Positions 15,368-25,209 of a DNA stretch of 64,000 nucleotides are shown here, in pieces (the stretch's first letter is position 1; each line of letters begins with the position of its first letter). Made by a program: the position numbers and the translations under genes. The stretch spans positions 1 to 64,000 of the forward strand of contig CAKOXC010000003.1 of NCBI GenBank assembly GCA_934129945.1, written 5' to 3'. The stretch is from an uncultured Bacilli bacterium (GTDB lineage Bacteria > Bacillota_I > Bacilli_A > RF39 > UBA660). The notes below the pieces were generated by a model. It worked only from the letters and a program-made list of their open reading frames with translations, searched no databases and had not been told where the DNA came from.

Positions 15368-17056
15368 ATGACTTATAAAGAAGCTGAAAAAATTATGAAT
15401 AGTTATGGCTTTGTATATAATAGTATTGAGCCAACTTTGTGTTATAAGGATAATAACATAGGTATTTTTGTAACTTTTAAGACTAATTATGGTCATTTAT
15501 CTAGATTTATTATATTTAACACACCAAAAGAAATGAAAAACTTTTTAGATTTATATGTATATTATAGAAAAAATATTAATAAAGAAAATATTATTGTAAC
15601 TTTTGATGATTATGAAATAGTGTCACCTAAAGTAGCTTTTTATTTTAATAACATAAAACTGGAAAAAAATAATCTTAGGGATTTAGAAATCCTAAATAAT
15701 CCTGTTGAAGAATTGATTGTTGATACAACAAATGACGATAATATAAAATTATTAGAAATATTAAAAGATAAAATAAATGATTTTATATTACAAATAAAAA
15801 CTACAGAAAATAGTTTAGTTGAATTAATAAATAATTATAGAGATAAAATTGCTAACTTGCCAGAAGATTTAAAAGATATAGTTAAATCAATTGATTGCAA
15901 TGTTAATTATTTTGATGATATTGAAAAATTAAACAAGATAAATAAAATTATGACCAATATTTCTACAGATAATGTTATTAATAAATATCAAGAAATGTTA
16001 AAAATATATGAAGATATTTTAAATGATGAAAGTTACTTAGATAATGTTTATTTAATAGAAATTCTCAAAAATAAAATAAATAATATAGAAATTTTAGAAA
16101 ATAAGTTAAATGTTTTTAAAGAAGAAAATAGTAAAAATAATAAAAAAAGTATACTCTTTAAGAAGAAAATAAATTTTACAGATTATTTAGATAATGATTT
16201 TGAACAAGAAAATTTAATTAATAAAGAAAATATTGCATACGATTTAAAAGCCCAAAATTCTAATTTAATAATCCAATGGCAAAATAATAGCTTTGATGAT
16301 TTAAAAAATATTTATGGAATTACTAAAAAAAGTAATAACATCAGTTCTAAAATAAACAAAACTAACATTAATGACTTAGAAACTTATTTTAATAATTTAA
16401 GTAAAAAATCAAGAAATGAATGTTTAATTATTTCTTCTCCATTAAATGAATTAATTAATATAATTATAAATTTTGATTCTTCTAAGGATATTTATAATAC
16501 AATAATGAATGAAGAATATTATAAAAATAAATTTAATGAAATGTATATAATGCTAAGTGATAAAGATAATTATGCTTTAGCACGAAAGTATTTAAAACTA
16601 ATTAAATTAGATACTTTAGAAGAATTTTTAAATAGTTTGATTGATTTTGTAAATAATTTAAATATAGAAACATTGTCATTAAATCATGAAGATATTTTAA
16701 AATATAAAATGGGTGTAATTTTAAAAAAAGGATTTATTAATGCTTCATTAAAAAATCAATTTCCAGTAAATAATAGAGGAGATAATAATTATTATATTAG
16801 TAATTTAAAAACTAATATAAAAGCATATTATTCACCATATATTATTAAATTTGATGATAATGGTATCTTGCAAGCTAGTAAGAATGAAGATATAATAACA
16901 TTTAATATTGATGGATTAAGAATAACTGATAAATCAAAGGTTAAAGTTAATAATTTTATGTTAAAAAGATTTAAAAATGGTAATGACTATAATTTTGATT
17001 TTGTATTATTTAATGAAAAGATTTATTTAGAGACTTTTATTGAAGAAAGATTATAG
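15368..17056 (+). CDS. Large hypothetical coiled-coil protein, 562 aa
   Basis: An Asn/Lys/Glu-rich protein of 562 residues that I do not recognise. Residues 1-100 look like a compact mixed domain (MTYKEAEKIMNSYGFVYNS); about 120-260 are strongly helical and probably coiled coil; the last 130 residues are again mixed and strand-rich. There is no signal peptide or membrane span. It is followed 14 bases later by a small HAAS-like membrane protein, with which it is likely co-expressed. A structural or scaffold role is possible but not shown. Confidence 0.6.
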   Translation: MTYKEAEKIMNSYGFVYNSIEPTLCYKDNNIGIFVTFKTNYGHLSRFIIFNTPKEMKNFLDLYVYYRKNINKENIIVTFDDYEIVSPKVAFYFNNIKLEKNNLRDLEILNNPVEELIVDTTNDDNIKLLEILKDKINDFILQIKTTENSLVELINNYRDKIANLPEDLKDIVKSIDCNVNYFDDIEKLNKINKIMTNISTDNVINKYQEMLKIYEDILNDESYLDNVYLIEILKNKINNIEILENKLNVFKEENSKNNKKSILFKKKINFTDYLDNDFEQENLINKENIAYDLKAQNSNLIIQWQNNSFDDLKNIYGITKKSNNISSKINKTNINDLETYFNNLSKKSRNECLIISSPLNELINIIINFDSSKDIYNTIMNEEYYKNKFNEMYIMLSDKDNYALARKYLKLIKLDTLEEFLNSLIDFVNNLNIETLSLNHEDILKYKMGVILKKGFINASLKNQFPVNNRGDNNYYISNLKTNIKAYYSPYIIKFDDNGILQASKNEDIITFNIDGLRITDKSKVKVNNFMLKRFKNGNDYNFDFVLFNEKIYLETFIEERL

Positions 17057-17070
17057 AATGGAGAAATATA

Positions 17071-17580
17071 ATGAATAAGGAAAAATATTTAAAAGAATTA
17101 GAAAAAAGATTAGTTTATTTAACTCCTGAACAAAAAAGTACTGAAATATTTAGAATTAGTAATGAGTTAGATAATAATGAAATAGTTAAAGATTTAAGTC
17201 AAGAAGTTGAAGAAATTTATCAAAAATATAAAATTAATCCATCTAAAAAGGAAAAAAATGAAAATAATAAATTTTTAAAACTCCTAGATAAAATAGGTAA
17301 TTATTTTCAGAATTTCTATAAATCTTTTATTAATTATAGTACAAAAGACAAAGCTTTAGTTATAAGAGATTTAATTATTATATTTCTTTTAATATCTTTA
17401 TTCAAAATTCCGTTTCTTGTTTTAGAGAACATAATTTTTAGTTTCTTTAATAATATTTTATCTTTAAAAATAGTAAATCTTTTAAATAATGTTGTAGAAT
17501 TTTTATATATTATATTTGCAATCATTACTTTTATTAAATTATTTAAAAGAAGGTTTAAAAAAGAGCTTAAAATCGATTGA
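17071..17580 (+). CDS. HAAS-domain (DUF1700-like) membrane protein, short paralogue
   Basis: A 169-residue protein. Its N-terminal 45 residues (MNKEKYLKELEKRLVYLTPE) resemble the HAAS/DUF1700 helical domain that precedes membrane segments in PadR-controlled proteins. Residues 105-160 hold two hydrophobic segments that align with the membrane part of the longer protein at 29821 (shared LFKIPFLVLENI versus ICKIPFSIIKDI). It lacks the later domains of that paralogue and has no PadR gene beside it. A hairpin overlaps its end. Confidence 0.65.
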   Translation: MNKEKYLKELEKRLVYLTPEQKSTEIFRISNELDNNEIVKDLSQEVEEIYQKYKINPSKKEKNENNKFLKLLDKIGNYFQNFYKSFINYSTKDKALVIRDLIIIFLLISLFKIPFLVLENIIFSFFNNILSLKIVNLLNNVVEFLYIIFAIITFIKLFKRRFKKELKID

Positions 17581-17594
17581 TTTTGAGTTTTTTC
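17563..17594 (+). terminator. Terminator overlapping the end of the HAAS-like gene
   Basis: CTTAAAATC pairs with GATTTTGAG around a short loop, followed by T6. Confidence 0.7.
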
Positions 17595-17652
17595 TTGCAA
17601 AATTGCTAGTTTTGTAGTATTATTTCATGAGTATGTAAAGGGAGTGGAGTTT

Positions 17653-19455
17653 ATGGATAAAATCATAAATATTGCAGTAGTTGCTCACGTTGATGCTGGT
17701 AAGAGTACTTTAGTTGATGCACTACTAGAACAAAATGGAGTTTTTAGTGCCCATGAAGAAGTTGTAGATTGTGTAATGGACTCTAATGATATAGAAAGAG
17801 AAAGAGGAATAACAATCTATTCTAAAAACTGTGCTATAAGATATAAAGACTATAAAATTAATATAGTAGATACACCAGGACATGCTGATTTTTCATCAGA
17901 AGTAGAAAGAGTAATTAGAACAGTAGATACCGTTATATTAATAGTTGATTCAGCAGAAGGACCAATGCCACAAACAAAATTTGTTTTAAAGAAAGCATTA
18001 GAACAAAATTTAAGACCTATTTTATTTATTAACAAAATAGATAAAAAAGATGCAAGACCTGAAGAAGTAGTTGATATGACATTTAATCTATTTATGGAAT
18101 TAAATGCTACTGATGAACAATTAGATTTCCCTATTATTTATGGTGTTGCTAAACAAGGAATTGCTAAAAAATCATTAGATGAAGAATCTGATTCTATTGA
18201 ACCATTACTCGAAACAGTAATTAATCAAGTTGAACCTTTTGAAGGTGATGAAAATGATAACTTGCAATTACAAGTGTCAGCTCTAGATTATGATGAATAC
18301 ATTGGACGTCTAGGTGTAGGACGTGTTAACAAAGGTAAAATTAAAGCTGGAGAATTAGTAACTTTAGTTAAAAATGATGGAAAAGTTGAATCATTTAAAA
18401 TTACAAAATTATTTGTTAATGAAGGAATTAAACGTGTTGAAAAACAAGTTGCATATTACGGAGATATAGTTACTATTGCTGGATGTCCTGATATATCTAT
18501 TGGAGACACAATTTGTAAAAAAGACGATATTAATCCGCTTCCACCAATTGAAATTGAAAAACCAACATTATCAATGAATTTCTTAGTAAATAATTCACCA
18601 TTTGCAGGAAAAAGTGGTAAATTTTTGACAAGTAGACATATTAAAGAAAGACTTGAAAAAGAATTACAAACAAATGTAGGACTAGTAGTTGAAGAATTAC
18701 CAGGATCAGATGGATACAAAGTTAGTGGACGTGGTGAATTACACTTATCAATATTAATTGAAAATATGCGTAGAGAAGGTTACGAACTATCTGTATCAAA
18801 ACCAGAAGTTTTATTTCAAGAAATAGATGGTAAAAAATGTGAACCTTTTGAAAAGGTATTAATCAATGTTCCACAAGATTATTCTGGTACTATTATTAAT
18901 GATTTACAAGAAAGAAAAGCTACTTTAGTTTCTATTACTAATACTGATGATAATTATGTACATCTTGAATTTAGTGCTCCAACAAGAGGGTTAATTGGTT
19001 ATAGAAGTGCGTTTATTACTAATACTAAGGGTGAAGGCATCATGGTAAGAAGCTTTGATGAATATAAACCTTATGTTGGTGATATTACTCGTCGTAAAAA
19101 TGGTGTTTTAGTTTCTATGGAAAATGGTAAAGCTCTAGGATACTCATTATTTAACTTACAAGATAGAGGAACTTTAATTATTGAACCTGCTACAGATGTT
19201 TATATTGGTATGATTGTTGGTATTCATAATCGTGATAATGACTTAGATGTCAATCCTTGTAAAAATAAAAATCTAACTAATACAAGATCAAGCGGAGCTG
19301 ATGAAGCTATCAACTTAATTAGACCTAAAACATTTACTCTTGAAGAAGCTTTAGAGTTTATTGAGGATGATGAATATGTTGAAGTTACTCCAGATGCAAT
19401 TAGATTACGTAAAAAATATTTAGATCCGAAAGAAAGATTTAGAAATAATAGATAA
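17653..19455 (+). CDS. typA: Ribosome-associated GTPase TypA/BipA
   Basis: A 600-residue translational GTPase. G1 AHVDAGKST, effector region ERGITIYSKN, G3 DTPGHADFSSEVER, G4 NKIDKKDARP, then EF-G-like domains II, III and V and the TypA-specific C-terminal region. BipA acts in 50S assembly and stress growth. ATG 17653 follows GGGAGTGGAG; the earlier in-frame GTG lies inside the ribosome site. Length and motifs are normal. Confidence 0.97.
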   Translation: MDKIINIAVVAHVDAGKSTLVDALLEQNGVFSAHEEVVDCVMDSNDIERERGITIYSKNCAIRYKDYKINIVDTPGHADFSSEVERVIRTVDTVILIVDSAEGPMPQTKFVLKKALEQNLRPILFINKIDKKDARPEEVVDMTFNLFMELNATDEQLDFPIIYGVAKQGIAKKSLDEESDSIEPLLETVINQVEPFEGDENDNLQLQVSALDYDEYIGRLGVGRVNKGKIKAGELVTLVKNDGKVESFKITKLFVNEGIKRVEKQVAYYGDIVTIAGCPDISIGDTICKKDDINPLPPIEIEKPTLSMNFLVNNSPFAGKSGKFLTSRHIKERLEKELQTNVGLVVEELPGSDGYKVSGRGELHLSILIENMRREGYELSVSKPEVLFQEIDGKKCEPFEKVLINVPQDYSGTIINDLQERKATLVSITNTDDNYVHLEFSAPTRGLIGYRSAFITNTKGEGIMVRSFDEYKPYVGDITRRKNGVLVSMENGKALGYSLFNLQDRGTLIIEPATDVYIGMIVGIHNRDNDLDVNPCKNKNLTNTRSSGADEAINLIRPKTFTLEEALEFIEDDEYVEVTPDAIRLRKKYLDPKERFRNNR

Positions 19456-19468
19456 ATTGTATACAATT

Positions 19469-19496
19469 AAAGAAAGAGAAATCTTTCTTTTTTATA
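19469..19496 (+). terminator. Terminator after typA
   Basis: AAAGAAAG (19469-19476) pairs with CTTTCTTT (19483-19490), followed by T. Confidence 0.8.
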
Positions 19497-19556
19497 TTGC
19501 TTTTTAAGGAAAAAAGAGTAAAATAAATAATAAAATTAATTAAAGGAGATAAAAAA

Positions 19557-20072
19557 GTGAGAAAAGTTTATATTAATAGCTATGATATTGACCAAGAAAA
19601 ATATAATAAAGAATTAAGTGAAAAAAAAGAACTTGAAAAGGAAATGTATCCAATATTAAAATTAGAATTAGAACAAGGGATAATAACTAAAGAAGAATTT
19701 GAATATAAAGTTAGTAATTTATATTCTTCTCATGATGAAACTAGAATGAAAATAATTCCAGATACTAATGGAAACTTTCATTCAAATATAATTGCTGGTT
19801 ATAAGAAAAAACAGTTAATTGTACCTTATGATGGTGTAGAAGTTAATGACTTTATAAAACCACTTTCTTTTGATAGTGATGAAATTACTGCTTTAGAAGA
19901 AAAAATCAGATACTATATGGCAACTAATGATGATTCTCTATTAAGAGAATATAAAGAACCAATACAAGGAATAATTTTTGAATTTATTGATGTATGTTAT
20001 GACCCTTGTGAATTAGAACAATTTTTAAAAGAATATGGTGTATCTATATTAAGAAAGAAAAAAACTAGATAA
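19557..20072 (+). CDS. Hypothetical protein, 171 aa
   Basis: An acidic 171-residue protein starting at GTG 19557 behind AAAGGAG. The N-terminal part is a charged helical hairpin (EKYNKELSEKKELEKEMY); the middle has short strand-like pieces (IAGYKKKQLIVPYDG); the C-terminal part ends ILRKKKTR. Two Cys (CYDPC) are close together. I do not recognise a family. It stands alone between typA and lysS with its own terminator. Confidence 0.6.
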   Translation: MRKVYINSYDIDQEKYNKELSEKKELEKEMYPILKLELEQGIITKEEFEYKVSNLYSSHDETRMKIIPDTNGNFHSNIIAGYKKKQLIVPYDGVEVNDFIKPLSFDSDEITALEEKIRYYMATNDDSLLREYKEPIQGIIFEFIDVCYDPCELEQFLKEYGVSILRKKKTR

Positions 20073-20097
20073 AGGCAATTAACAATTGCTTTTTTTG
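20073..20097 (+). terminator. Terminator after 20072
   Basis: GGCAATT pairs with AATTGCT around AAC, followed by T6. Confidence 0.75.
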
Positions 20098-20139
20098 TGA
20101 AATATTAGTATACTACGAATAGATTGAAGGAGATTTTAT

Positions 20140-21627
20140 ATGCGTGAATTTAGCGATCAAGAACTTGTAAGAAGAGAAAAATGTGAAAATATTAGAAAAT
20201 TAGGAATAGATCCTTTCGGACATAAATTTGAAAGAACAGATTATGCTGAGGCATTAAAAGAAAAATATAAAGATGTAGATCATGATGCTTTTGAAAATAT
20301 GAATGATACTGCTACTGTTGCAGGTAGAATTATGTTTATAAGAAAGATGGGAAAAGCTTCATTCTTTTCAATAAAAGATAAAACTGGTTCAATTCAAATA
20401 TATATTTCTATAAATGATATTGGTGAAGAAAGTTATAATTTATTTAAAACCGCTGATATTGGTGATATCGTTGGTGTTTATGGAAAAGTTATGAAAACTA
20501 AGACTGGTGAGGTAACAATTAAATGCCTAAAATATACTCATTTAGTTAAATCTTTAAGACCATTACCAGAAAAATTTCATGGTCTAACTGATATTGAAGA
20601 ACGTTATAGAAGACGTTATGTTGATTTGATGATGAATGATGATTCAAGAAAAATAGCTTTTACTAGACCTAAAATTATTAGATGTATTCAAAAATTTATG
20701 GATAATCGTGGTTTTACAGAAGTAGAAACTCCAATTTTAACAACTTTATTAACTGGAGCATCAGCACGTCCATTTGTTACTCATCATAATACACAAGATT
20801 TAGATATGTATTTAAGAATAGCATTAGAATTACCGTTAAAAAGATTACTTGTTGGTGGTATGGAAGCTGTTTATGAAATAGGCAGAACATTTAGAAATGA
20901 AGGAATGGACCCAAAACATAATCCGGAATTTACTTTAATGGAAGCATATCTTGCTTATAGTGATCTAGAAGGTATGATGGACTTAACTGAAGATATGTAT
21001 CAAACTATTGCTAAAGAAGTATTTGGTAAAATGGTATATAATTGGTGTGGTAATGAAATAAATCTTGAAGGATCATGGAAAAGAATTAGTATGGTAGATG
21101 CTATAAAAGAACAAACTGGTATTGATTTTAAAAAAGAAATGACTGTTGATGAAGCTTTAAAATTAGCTGAAGAACACCATATTGAAGTTCAAGAACATGA
21201 ACATACTGTTGGACATATAATAAACTTATTCTTTGAAAAGTATGTAGAAGAAACTTTGATACAACCAACATTCTTATATGGTCATCCAATTGAAATATCT
21301 CCACTAACTAAAAAGAATCCAGAAGATCCAAGATTTGTTGATCGTTTTGAATTATTTATTGGTGGTAAAGAGTTTGCTAATGCTTACACTGAATTAAATG
21401 ATCCTATTGATCAATTAGAAAGATTTGAAAATCAACTTGCTGAACGTGATTTAGGTAATGATGAGGCAAATGATATTGATATGGACTTTATTGAAGCTCT
21501 AGAATATGGTATGCCTCCAGCTGGTGGTATCGGTTATGGAATTGATAGATTATGTATGTTATTTACTGAATCAGAATCAATCAGAGATGTAATTTTATTT
21601 CCAACAATGAAACCATTAGATAAATAA
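20140..21627 (+). CDS. lysS: Lysyl-tRNA synthetase, class II
   Basis: A 495-residue class IIb synthetase: an N-terminal OB-fold anticodon-binding domain (AGRIMFIRKMGKASFFSIKDK), motif 1 (GFTEVETPILT), motif 2 (FRNEGMDPKHNPEFTLMEAY) and motif 3 (GYGIDRLCML). It charges tRNA-Lys. Size and motifs are standard. AAGGAG lies before ATG 20140. Single-gene unit with a terminator behind it. Confidence 0.97.
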   Translation: MREFSDQELVRREKCENIRKLGIDPFGHKFERTDYAEALKEKYKDVDHDAFENMNDTATVAGRIMFIRKMGKASFFSIKDKTGSIQIYISINDIGEESYNLFKTADIGDIVGVYGKVMKTKTGEVTIKCLKYTHLVKSLRPLPEKFHGLTDIEERYRRRYVDLMMNDDSRKIAFTRPKIIRCIQKFMDNRGFTEVETPILTTLLTGASARPFVTHHNTQDLDMYLRIALELPLKRLLVGGMEAVYEIGRTFRNEGMDPKHNPEFTLMEAYLAYSDLEGMMDLTEDMYQTIAKEVFGKMVYNWCGNEINLEGSWKRISMVDAIKEQTGIDFKKEMTVDEALKLAEEHHIEVQEHEHTVGHIINLFFEKYVEETLIQPTFLYGHPIEISPLTKKNPEDPRFVDRFELFIGGKEFANAYTELNDPIDQLERFENQLAERDLGNDEANDIDMDFIEALEYGMPPAGGIGYGIDRLCMLFTESESIRDVILFPTMKPLDK

Positions 21628-21647
21628 AATTCATTTAAATTTCACAT

Positions 21648-21673
21648 AAAAGACTGAAAAAGTCTTTTTTTTA
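21648..21673 (+). terminator. Terminator after lysS
   Basis: AAAAGACT (21648-21655) pairs with AGTCTTTT (21661-21668), followed by T. Confidence 0.85.
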
Positions 21674-21714
21674 AGGGCTAATTGATATATAATTATTACA
21701 GGAGGTAGAGTAAA

Positions 21715-23124
21715 ATGAAAAAATTATTCAAAGAGAATGATTTAGTAAAAGTTGTTACTATTGCACTTTTAGTTACTTTAATTCTTACATGGATAATTCC
21801 TGGTGGTTCTTTTTCAGGAGCAACATTTACAAAAACAGATTTAACTAGACTTGGAATTTCTCAAGCTTCATTATCTGTTGTTTATGCTGTAAGTTTCTTC
21901 TTACAACAACTTGTATATGTTTTAATTCTTGGTGCATTCTATGGAGTTATTTCATTAACTAATGGTTATAAAGAATTAGTTACAAAATGTGCAAAATTTG
22001 TTAAAGGAAAGGAAATTCCAGTTGTTCTAATTATATCTGGATTAATTGCTTTATTTGTATCTTTAAGTTCACAAGTATTTGTAGCAATGTTATTTATTCC
22101 ATTTATAATTACAGTTTTATTAAGAGCTAATCTTGATAAAAAAACAGCATTTATTGCAACATTTGCTTCAATTTTTGTAGGTATGATTGGTGCTACATAT
22201 GGTACTGAAGGTTTATATTATTTCAATTACTATATGCAAACAGAAATAACTACAGAAATTTCAATGAGATTTGGAGTTCTTGCAATTGTTTATATTCTAT
22301 TTAGTTTATTTAACATTAAACACATTAAAAGTGTACTTGCAAGTAAAAAATCTATTGATGAATCTAAAGAAGATAAATTTGCTGTAGAAAAAGCTAGTAA
22401 GAAAAATGTTAAAGTATGGCCAATGGCATTACTATTTGTAATACTTGCTGTATTTGCAGTACTTGGTTATATTAGATGGGAAGAACAATTTAATATTACA
22501 TGCTTTACTAAATTCCATGAATGGCTTACTGGTTTAAAAATAGGTGATTATACAATTATTTCTTATATTCTTGGTAATGTTACAGCATTTGGTACTTGGG
22601 AATTATACTCAATATTTGCTGTATTACTAGTAATAATGATAATTTCTTCAATTATTTATAAAGTTTCATTAGATGATATTATTGAAGGAATTTCTAGTGG
22701 AATTACAAAAATGGTTAAACCAGTAATATTAATGATTCTTGGTTACGCTGTATTTGTATTTATCTATTGGTCACCAATAGTACCAACAATTACTAATTGG
22801 ATTTTAACATCTAAGTTTAATCCATTCTCAACTACAATAGCTGCATTCATTTCTTCAGTATTTACTGCAGATTTTGGATTTGTTGGTTATTCATTTGGAT
22901 CATTCTTGACAGCAGCTTATGCAGATAATTTAAATCAAATATTCGTTATCTACCCAGCAATGCATGGATTTGCTCAAATGATTGCACCAACAAGTGTTAT
23001 CTTACTTGCAGGTCTAAGCTATGTTGGAATAAGTTACAAAGATTGGATGAAACATATTTGGAAATTCATAGTTGCTTTATTAGTACTATTACTAATAGTA
23101 TTTGCACTATTAACTTATATGTAA
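21715..23124 (+). CDS. YfcC-like membrane transporter
   Basis: A 469-residue polytopic protein with 11-13 hydrophobic segments. The N-terminal LILTWIIPGGSF motif and the overall layout resemble YfcC/short-chain C4-dicarboxylate and amino-acid (ornithine/arginine) carriers of the IT superfamily. A hydrophilic, Lys-rich cytoplasmic loop lies around residues 205-235. Substrate cannot be named. It is single, with its own ribosome site (AGGAGG) and terminator. Confidence 0.65.
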   Translation: MKKLFKENDLVKVVTIALLVTLILTWIIPGGSFSGATFTKTDLTRLGISQASLSVVYAVSFFLQQLVYVLILGAFYGVISLTNGYKELVTKCAKFVKGKEIPVVLIISGLIALFVSLSSQVFVAMLFIPFIITVLLRANLDKKTAFIATFASIFVGMIGATYGTEGLYYFNYYMQTEITTEISMRFGVLAIVYILFSLFNIKHIKSVLASKKSIDESKEDKFAVEKASKKNVKVWPMALLFVILAVFAVLGYIRWEEQFNITCFTKFHEWLTGLKIGDYTIISYILGNVTAFGTWELYSIFAVLLVIMIISSIIYKVSLDDIIEGISSGITKMVKPVILMILGYAVFVFIYWSPIVPTITNWILTSKFNPFSTTIAAFISSVFTADFGFVGYSFGSFLTAAYADNLNQIFVIYPAMHGFAQMIAPTSVILLAGLSYVGISYKDWMKHIWKFIVALLVLLLIVFALLTYM

Positions 23125-23128
23125 AATT

Positions 23129-23155
23129 AACACTAGTTTAACTAGTGTTTTTTAA
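23129..23155 (+). terminator. Terminator after the YfcC-like gene
   Basis: AACACTAG (23129-23136) pairs with CTAGTGTT (23142-23149), followed by T. Confidence 0.85.
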
Positions 23156-23213
23156 TTATTATTTTTTTAAAAATAAAACCGTGATATAATGTAATTGATT
23201 TGGAGGTATTTTA

Positions 23214-24155
23214 ATGAAGAAAGTTTTAATAACTGGAGCAGCCGGATGTTTAGGTAAATTAGTAATTAAATATTTATTAAGTGAAGGTAAATATGAAATA
23301 ACAGCCTTAGATTTAAAATGTAAAAAAACTTATAAAGCTTTAAAAAAATATAATCGTAGAATTAATATAATTTATGGAGATGCTGATGATCCAATTTTAA
23401 TTGATGCCTTAGTTAAAGATCATGATTATATAATCCACTTGGCTTCTATTAAACCATCTTTTTCAATATTGAGAGAAAAAATAGTTAAAGAAATAGATTA
23501 TAAAGCTAGTGAAAATATTGTTAGAGCTATAACTTTTTATAATCCAAAATGCTTTTTAATTTATCCTTCTACTACTAATGTTTATGGAAACAAAAAAAAT
23601 GCTGTTAGTACTTCAGATAAACTTTCAATAACTAATAATAATTATTATACTAAGAATAAGATTGAAACAGAAAAATTAATCAAAGATAAGTTAAGTAATT
23701 ATGTTATTTATAGAATACCTACAGTACTTACTGATATAACAAAAGAGGATTTTATATATAATACACCGATTAATGATGAAATGGAATTTATAACTGCTAA
23801 TGATTGTGCTTATGCTTTAGTAAAAACTATTGATCATAAAAGTGAAGTTAATAAGAAAATATATAACCTTTCAGGCGGATCTGTTTGTACGTCTAAATAT
23901 GGTTATGTGCTTAAAAATATTTTAGAAATTTATGGCTTAAGCAACAAATATTTATGGTCTTTAATATTTCTAGAAAAAAATTTCTATGGTAATACATTCT
24001 CAGATAGCAAAAAGATAGAGGATATTCTTCATTATCAAAGTGAATCAATTGAATCATATTTTATGGTATTAAAAAGAAAAAATAAACAAAGAATAATTAA
24101 TCGTTTCTTAGCAGAACCTTTTATTTTCTTTATTAACAAGAGGTTAAATAAATGA
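23214..24155 (+). CDS. NAD-dependent epimerase/dehydratase family protein
   Basis: A 313-residue extended SDR: ITGAAGCLGK at the N-terminus, an acidic residue after the second strand (ALDLK), YGDADD, and an active-site region PSTTNVYG with YYTKNKIETE (Tyr-x-x-x-Lys). Such proteins modify nucleotide sugars or lipids. Its last codons overlap the start of the patatin-like gene (ATGA), so the two are translationally coupled. Specific substrate unknown. Confidence 0.8.
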   Translation: MKKVLITGAAGCLGKLVIKYLLSEGKYEITALDLKCKKTYKALKKYNRRINIIYGDADDPILIDALVKDHDYIIHLASIKPSFSILREKIVKEIDYKASENIVRAITFYNPKCFLIYPSTTNVYGNKKNAVSTSDKLSITNNNYYTKNKIETEKLIKDKLSNYVIYRIPTVLTDITKEDFIYNTPINDEMEFITANDCAYALVKTIDHKSEVNKKIYNLSGGSVCTSKYGYVLKNILEIYGLSNKYLWSLIFLEKNFYGNTFSDSKKIEDILHYQSESIESYFMVLKRKNKQRIINRFLAEPFIFFINKRLNK

Positions 24156-25183
24156 TAGGGCTGTCACTTGAAGGTGGAGGTATAAAAGGTTCATATCAAG
24201 CAGGAGCTTATTTAGCTTTTAAAAAATGTCATGTAAAATTTGATGGAATAGTTGGAACTTCTATTGGATCTTTTAATGGCGCTATGATAGCTGCCAATTG
24301 TGGCGATAAAATGGTTGAAATATGGCAAAATTTGGATGTTGCAAATGCTTTATGTTTTGATCAGGATAAAGTTGCTAAACTAAAGAAGAAAAATCCTTTA
24401 GTATATATTGATTTCTTTAAAGATATTTTTAAGAATAAAGGAATTAGTACTGATGGAATTCAAAAACTAGTCGCAGAAAATTTAGATTATGAAAAATTAA
24501 TGGCAAGTAAAGTCGAATATGGTTTATGCACAGTGAGAGTTAAAGACTTAAAACCTCTATATTTAATGAAAGAAGATTTAACAAAAAATAATATTAATAA
24601 ATATATAATGAATAGCTGTTATTTACCAATTTTTAAAATGGAGAAAACAGTGGATGATAGTTATTTCTTAGATGGTGGTTTTTATGATAATGCACCATAT
24701 AATATGTTAATAAATAAAGGTTATGATACAATTTATAATGTTGGAATGCATGGTATAGGATTTACAAGGAAACCTAGTCACGATGTAAAAATTATAAATA
24801 TAAAACCTATAAGATCTACTGGAGGAATATTAACATTTAATAAAGATAAAATTCACGAAAGTATAAAAATGGGCTACTATGATACATTAAGAGTATTAAA
24901 AAACTATGATGGTTATAATTATGTATTTAAACATCGTAATAAACTCTATTATAAAAGAATGTTAAAAAAAATTAGTAAAAGAGAACTTAGAAGAGTCAAA
25001 AATTTTTTCTTTGCTCAAACTGATAAACAAGCTATAGTATATGCAGTAGAGTATGTTATGCAAAGAGAAAAAATTGATTACTATAAAATATATAATATAA
25101 GAAAAGAAATAAAAAAAATTAAGAAAAACTATGAAAAAGATAATTTTGTATACAATTTTGTTCGAAATTTAAGAGTTTTGTAG
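24152..25183 (+). CDS. Patatin-like phospholipase
   Basis: A 343-residue patatin-domain protein: glycine-rich oxyanion loop LEGGGIKGSYQAG at the start, nucleophile elbow GTSIGS (Ser about residue 37), and the second catalytic residue in DGGFYDN. The C-terminal 100 residues are basic and helical. Patatin proteins hydrolyse phospholipid acyl chains, usually at the inner membrane face. It is coupled to the upstream epimerase by a 4-base overlap. Confidence 0.88.
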   Translation: MIGLSLEGGGIKGSYQAGAYLAFKKCHVKFDGIVGTSIGSFNGAMIAANCGDKMVEIWQNLDVANALCFDQDKVAKLKKKNPLVYIDFFKDIFKNKGISTDGIQKLVAENLDYEKLMASKVEYGLCTVRVKDLKPLYLMKEDLTKNNINKYIMNSCYLPIFKMEKTVDDSYFLDGGFYDNAPYNMLINKGYDTIYNVGMHGIGFTRKPSHDVKIINIKPIRSTGGILTFNKDKIHESIKMGYYDTLRVLKNYDGYNYVFKHRNKLYYKRMLKKISKRELRRVKNFFFAQTDKQAIVYAVEYVMQREKIDYYKIYNIRKEIKKIKKNYEKDNFVYNFVRNLRVL

Positions 25184-25209
25184 TATAATATCACAAGCGA
25201 GGTGTTTTT

